The notes under the pieces are model-generated. The model did no database searches and was not told the origin of the DNA. It saw only the letters and a list, made by a program, of their open reading frames with translations. From positions 1,922,001 through 1,986,000 of the forward strand of contig NZ_CP115464.1 of assembly GCF_027912515.1 (NCBI RefSeq): a stretch of DNA of 64,000 nt, given 5' to 3'. This document shows positions 62,038 to 64,000 of the stretch, one piece after another. The stretch's first letter is position 1; each line of letters opens with the position of its first letter. The stretch is from Brevundimonas sp. NIBR10 (lineage in GTDB: Bacteria; Pseudomonadota; Alphaproteobacteria; Caulobacterales; Caulobacteraceae). The translations under genes and the position numbers were made by a program.

Positions 62038-62727
62038 TCAGCCTTCCGACTTGTCGCCTTCGTCGGACTGTTCCGAGGCAGGAACTTCGTCCGCACCGGC
62101 TTCGGCGGCGGCGATCGCGTTCTCTTCGGCGATCGTCTCTTCGTCATGAGCAGCCGAGATGGCGGCCGACGAGGTCTTGATCGAGGCGATGACGAAGTCG
62201 CGGTCGGTGATGGTGGGGCTCACGCCTTCGGGCAGCTTGATGTCCGAGAAGCGGATGGTGTCACCCAGCTTGTGGCCGGCCAGGTCGACGATCAGGTCTT
62301 CGGGGATGTGATCGGCGGCGACCGAAATCTCGACGGTGTGACGCACGATTTCCAGCGATCCGCCCTGACGGAAGGCGCCGCACTTGTCTTCGTTGATGAA
62401 GTGAACGGGCACTTCGATCTTGATGGTCTGGTGCTCGTCGACGCGCATCAGGTCGAAGTGCAGGGGACGGTCCGACACGGGGTCGAACTGCACGTCCTTG
62501 GCGATGACCGGCTGGGTCTCTTCGCCGTACTTGAGCGTGATCAGGTGGCCCAGCAGCTTGCCGGTGTACAGGTTCTTGCGGAAGTCCTTCTCGTTGACCG
62601 AGATGGCGACGGGGGCCTTGCCGCCGCCGTACAGGATGCCAGGAACCGCGCCGGAGCGACGGGCTGCGCGCGCGCCGCCGGTGCCGGTGTTTTCGCGGAC
62701 GTCCACGTTCAGAATGATCTCGGCCAT
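62038..62727 (-). CDS. rplY: 50S ribosomal protein L25/general stress protein Ctc
   Basis: 229 residues. The 5S-rRNA-binding L25 domain (about 1-90) has RENTGTGGARAARRSGAVPGILYGGG, the family signature. A TL5-like C-terminal domain (about 95-190) has the beta pattern IKIEVPVHFI and DHIPEDLIVDLAGHKLGDTIRFSDIKLPEG. An Ala/Glu-rich acidic tail of about 40 residues follows. Start ATG 62727 (AEIILNVDVRE) was chosen over the upstream extension. Usually found next to pth, as here. Confidence 0.95.
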   Translation of the reverse strand: MAEIILNVDVRENTGTGGARAARRSGAVPGILYGGGKAPVAISVNEKDFRKNLYTGKLLGHLITLKYGEETQPVIAKDVQFDPVSDRPLHFDLMRVDEHQTIKIEVPVHFINEDKCGAFRQGGSLEIVRHTVEISVAADHIPEDLIVDLAGHKLGDTIRFSDIKLPEGVSPTITDRDFVIASIKTSSAAISAAHDEETIAEENAIAAAEAGADEVPASEQSDEGDKSEG

Positions 62728-62861
62728 CTGGCTCGCCTCAACAACAAAAACGCCTGCGCCAACTGATGGCTCGCGCGGCGGGGTCATCAACCCTCGAATT
62801 CAAGAGCGCGGGTCATTACACGCAAGACGGCCCACACGCAACCGCCTGACGACGATCGGTG

Positions 62862-63902
62862 TCAGCTGGAGGGCGCAGACACGCTGATCACCGGCACGCG
62901 GGTCGCGCCGAAGGTGCAGGTGCCCAGGTCGCGGACGATGTGGCGGCCGACGCAGAACATGTCCTCATAGCTGGGGCGCGAGGCGGCCAGGCACTGGAAC
63001 AGGTTCAGTTTGGACATCGACAGGCAGAACTCGCTGCCGCTCTCCTGCATCAGGGCCTGGGTGTTGGGCCGGGCCTCGTCACCGGCGGCACCCAGCGCAG
63101 CCAGGGCGGCCATGGCCAGGGCGTTGGCGATGACGGGCGTATAGGGCGGACGCGATGTGCCGCCCGGGACATTGAGGCCCGACCCGCTGTTGGCCGCCGC
63201 ATACAGGCGTGCCGTATCCTCGGCCGGGGGCATCATGCGCCGTCCCGAGATCTGCTTGATCGCTTCCAGGCGTTCTGCGCGGTTCGGCAACGGGGCGACG
63301 GCCCAGCTGCGGCGGGAGTCGCCCCGCGCCTGGATGGTATAGGCGTCCTGTTCGACGGCGTCGGCGATCGTGACCATGTCGGAGATGTCGCGGCCCAGGG
63401 TCGCGATGATCAGGCCCGCTCCGGCCTCTGCGCCCGGCAGGGTCGCGGCATAGGCGGGGTTGTAGACGATGTTCTCGATCACCTGGCGGCGCTGGACCGG
63501 GTCGACGCCGTACTGACGCACACCGGCGACGAACTCGGGCGATTGCAGCGCCACGATGGAGGCATAGGCGATCATGCCCTGCGACAGTTGGATGGGGTCG
63601 TAGGCGGCACCCTTGCGCATCGCGGCCTGGATCGATTCGGCGTCGGGAAAGCCGCCCCGGATCGTGCCGACGTCGCGCAGGAAGCTGACGTAGATGGCCG
63701 CCGATTCGGCGACACCCGAGTTCATCGAAATCGGCGGGGCCACGCGGACCGCGGCGGCGGCAGCAGCGGCGGCGGCCTGGGCCTCGGCCAAGCGTTGCGC
63801 TTCGAGCTCGGCCTGTGAAGGGCCGGTGGTGCAGCTGGCCAGGACGGCGGCGGCCGCGATGGCGGCCACGGCGAGGCTACGGCGCATGAAGGCCAGGGTC
63901 AT
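62862..63902 (-). CDS. Lipoprotein of unknown function
   Basis: 346 residues. Lipoprotein signal with lipobox LASC (Cys about 24) after AAIAAAAVLASC. An Ala-rich helix (about 32-52) and a helical domain follow, with YVSFLRDVGTIRGGFPDAESIQAAMRKG, VRQYGVDPVQRRQVIENIVYNP, and a C-terminal part with Cys in EFCLSMSKLNLFQCLAASRP, DMFCVGRH and GTCTFGA. I do not recognise the family; homologues in Caulobacterales are likely. Start ATG 63902 or the later ATG 63887. Confidence 0.78.
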   Translation of the reverse strand: MTLAFMRRSLAVAAIAAAAVLASCTTGPSQAELEAQRLAEAQAAAAAAAAAVRVAPPISMNSGVAESAAIYVSFLRDVGTIRGGFPDAESIQAAMRKGAAYDPIQLSQGMIAYASIVALQSPEFVAGVRQYGVDPVQRRQVIENIVYNPAYAATLPGAEAGAGLIIATLGRDISDMVTIADAVEQDAYTIQARGDSRRSWAVAPLPNRAERLEAIKQISGRRMMPPAEDTARLYAAANSGSGLNVPGGTSRPPYTPVIANALAMAALAALGAAGDEARPNTQALMQESGSEFCLSMSKLNLFQCLAASRPSYEDMFCVGRHIVRDLGTCTFGATRVPVISVSAPSS

Positions 63903-64000
63903 GGTCGAACTTCCCACGGAGACGCGATTGTACAAGGTCGGCGTCGACACTGCGTCGCCGTTTCGACCCTTATAAGGCCGCAAGCAGGGTTATCGCACTG

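Overview
The window is a high-GC chromosomal segment from an alphaproteobacterium, most likely Caulobacterales and probably Brevundimonas or a close relative. This rests on protein style and gene order, not on a database search. Supporting points are the NDUFA12-like complex I accessory protein next to DUF2155 and aat, a Bpt-type arginyl/leucyl-tRNA-protein transferase, the lptF-lptG-lptD-surA-pdxA-rsmA order, Caulobacter-style promoters (TTGAC / GCTAnA) and a cluster of GANTC (CcrM) sites. No tRNA, rRNA, CRISPR array, prophage or insertion sequence was seen. Coding density is high and most genes are core genes.

0-14 kb: a secreted protein, a TPR protein, and a large protein whose last ~210 residues are those of a class II (B12-dependent) ribonucleotide reductase while the catalytic core seems lost. 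Then come a complex I accessory subunit, DUF2155, aat, a GANTC-rich repeat and topA. An ArsR-led six-gene operon follows (ArsR, two AHSA1/SRPBCC proteins, VOC, DoxX, DHFR-like), then a long palindromic repeat.

14-23 kb: flavodoxin-like protein, recO, a hybrid histidine kinase, parC, two diverged tandem secreted proteins, lemA and an HtpX-like M48 protease.

23-36 kb: on the minus strand, the outer-membrane biogenesis block lptF-lptG-lptD-surA-pdxA-rsmA plus an aminotransferase and bpt. It runs divergently from pepA-holC. Two I78-type inhibitor lipoproteins and an FKBP lipoprotein follow.

36-54 kb: rpoB-rpoC ending in a strong terminator, then an accessory block (periplasmic protein, two TonB-like anchored proteins, desaturase), then the str operon rpsL-rpsG-fusA-tuf. 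The str operon has its own promoter and a terminator inside its leader, which suggests attenuation. rplKAJL is not upstream of rpoB.

54-64 kb: CPBP protease, lipoproteins (one only 44 residues), a CNNM/CorC transporter, a copper-type uptake cluster (DUF2946, TonB-dependent receptor, PepSY protein, PCuAC chaperone), SRAP protein, pth, rplY and a lipoprotein.

Two branches of the bacterial N-degron pathway (aat and bpt) lie 16 kb apart. The least ordinary items are the reductase-derived protein, the GANTC array, the str leader attenuator, the palindromic element and the TonB-like pair.
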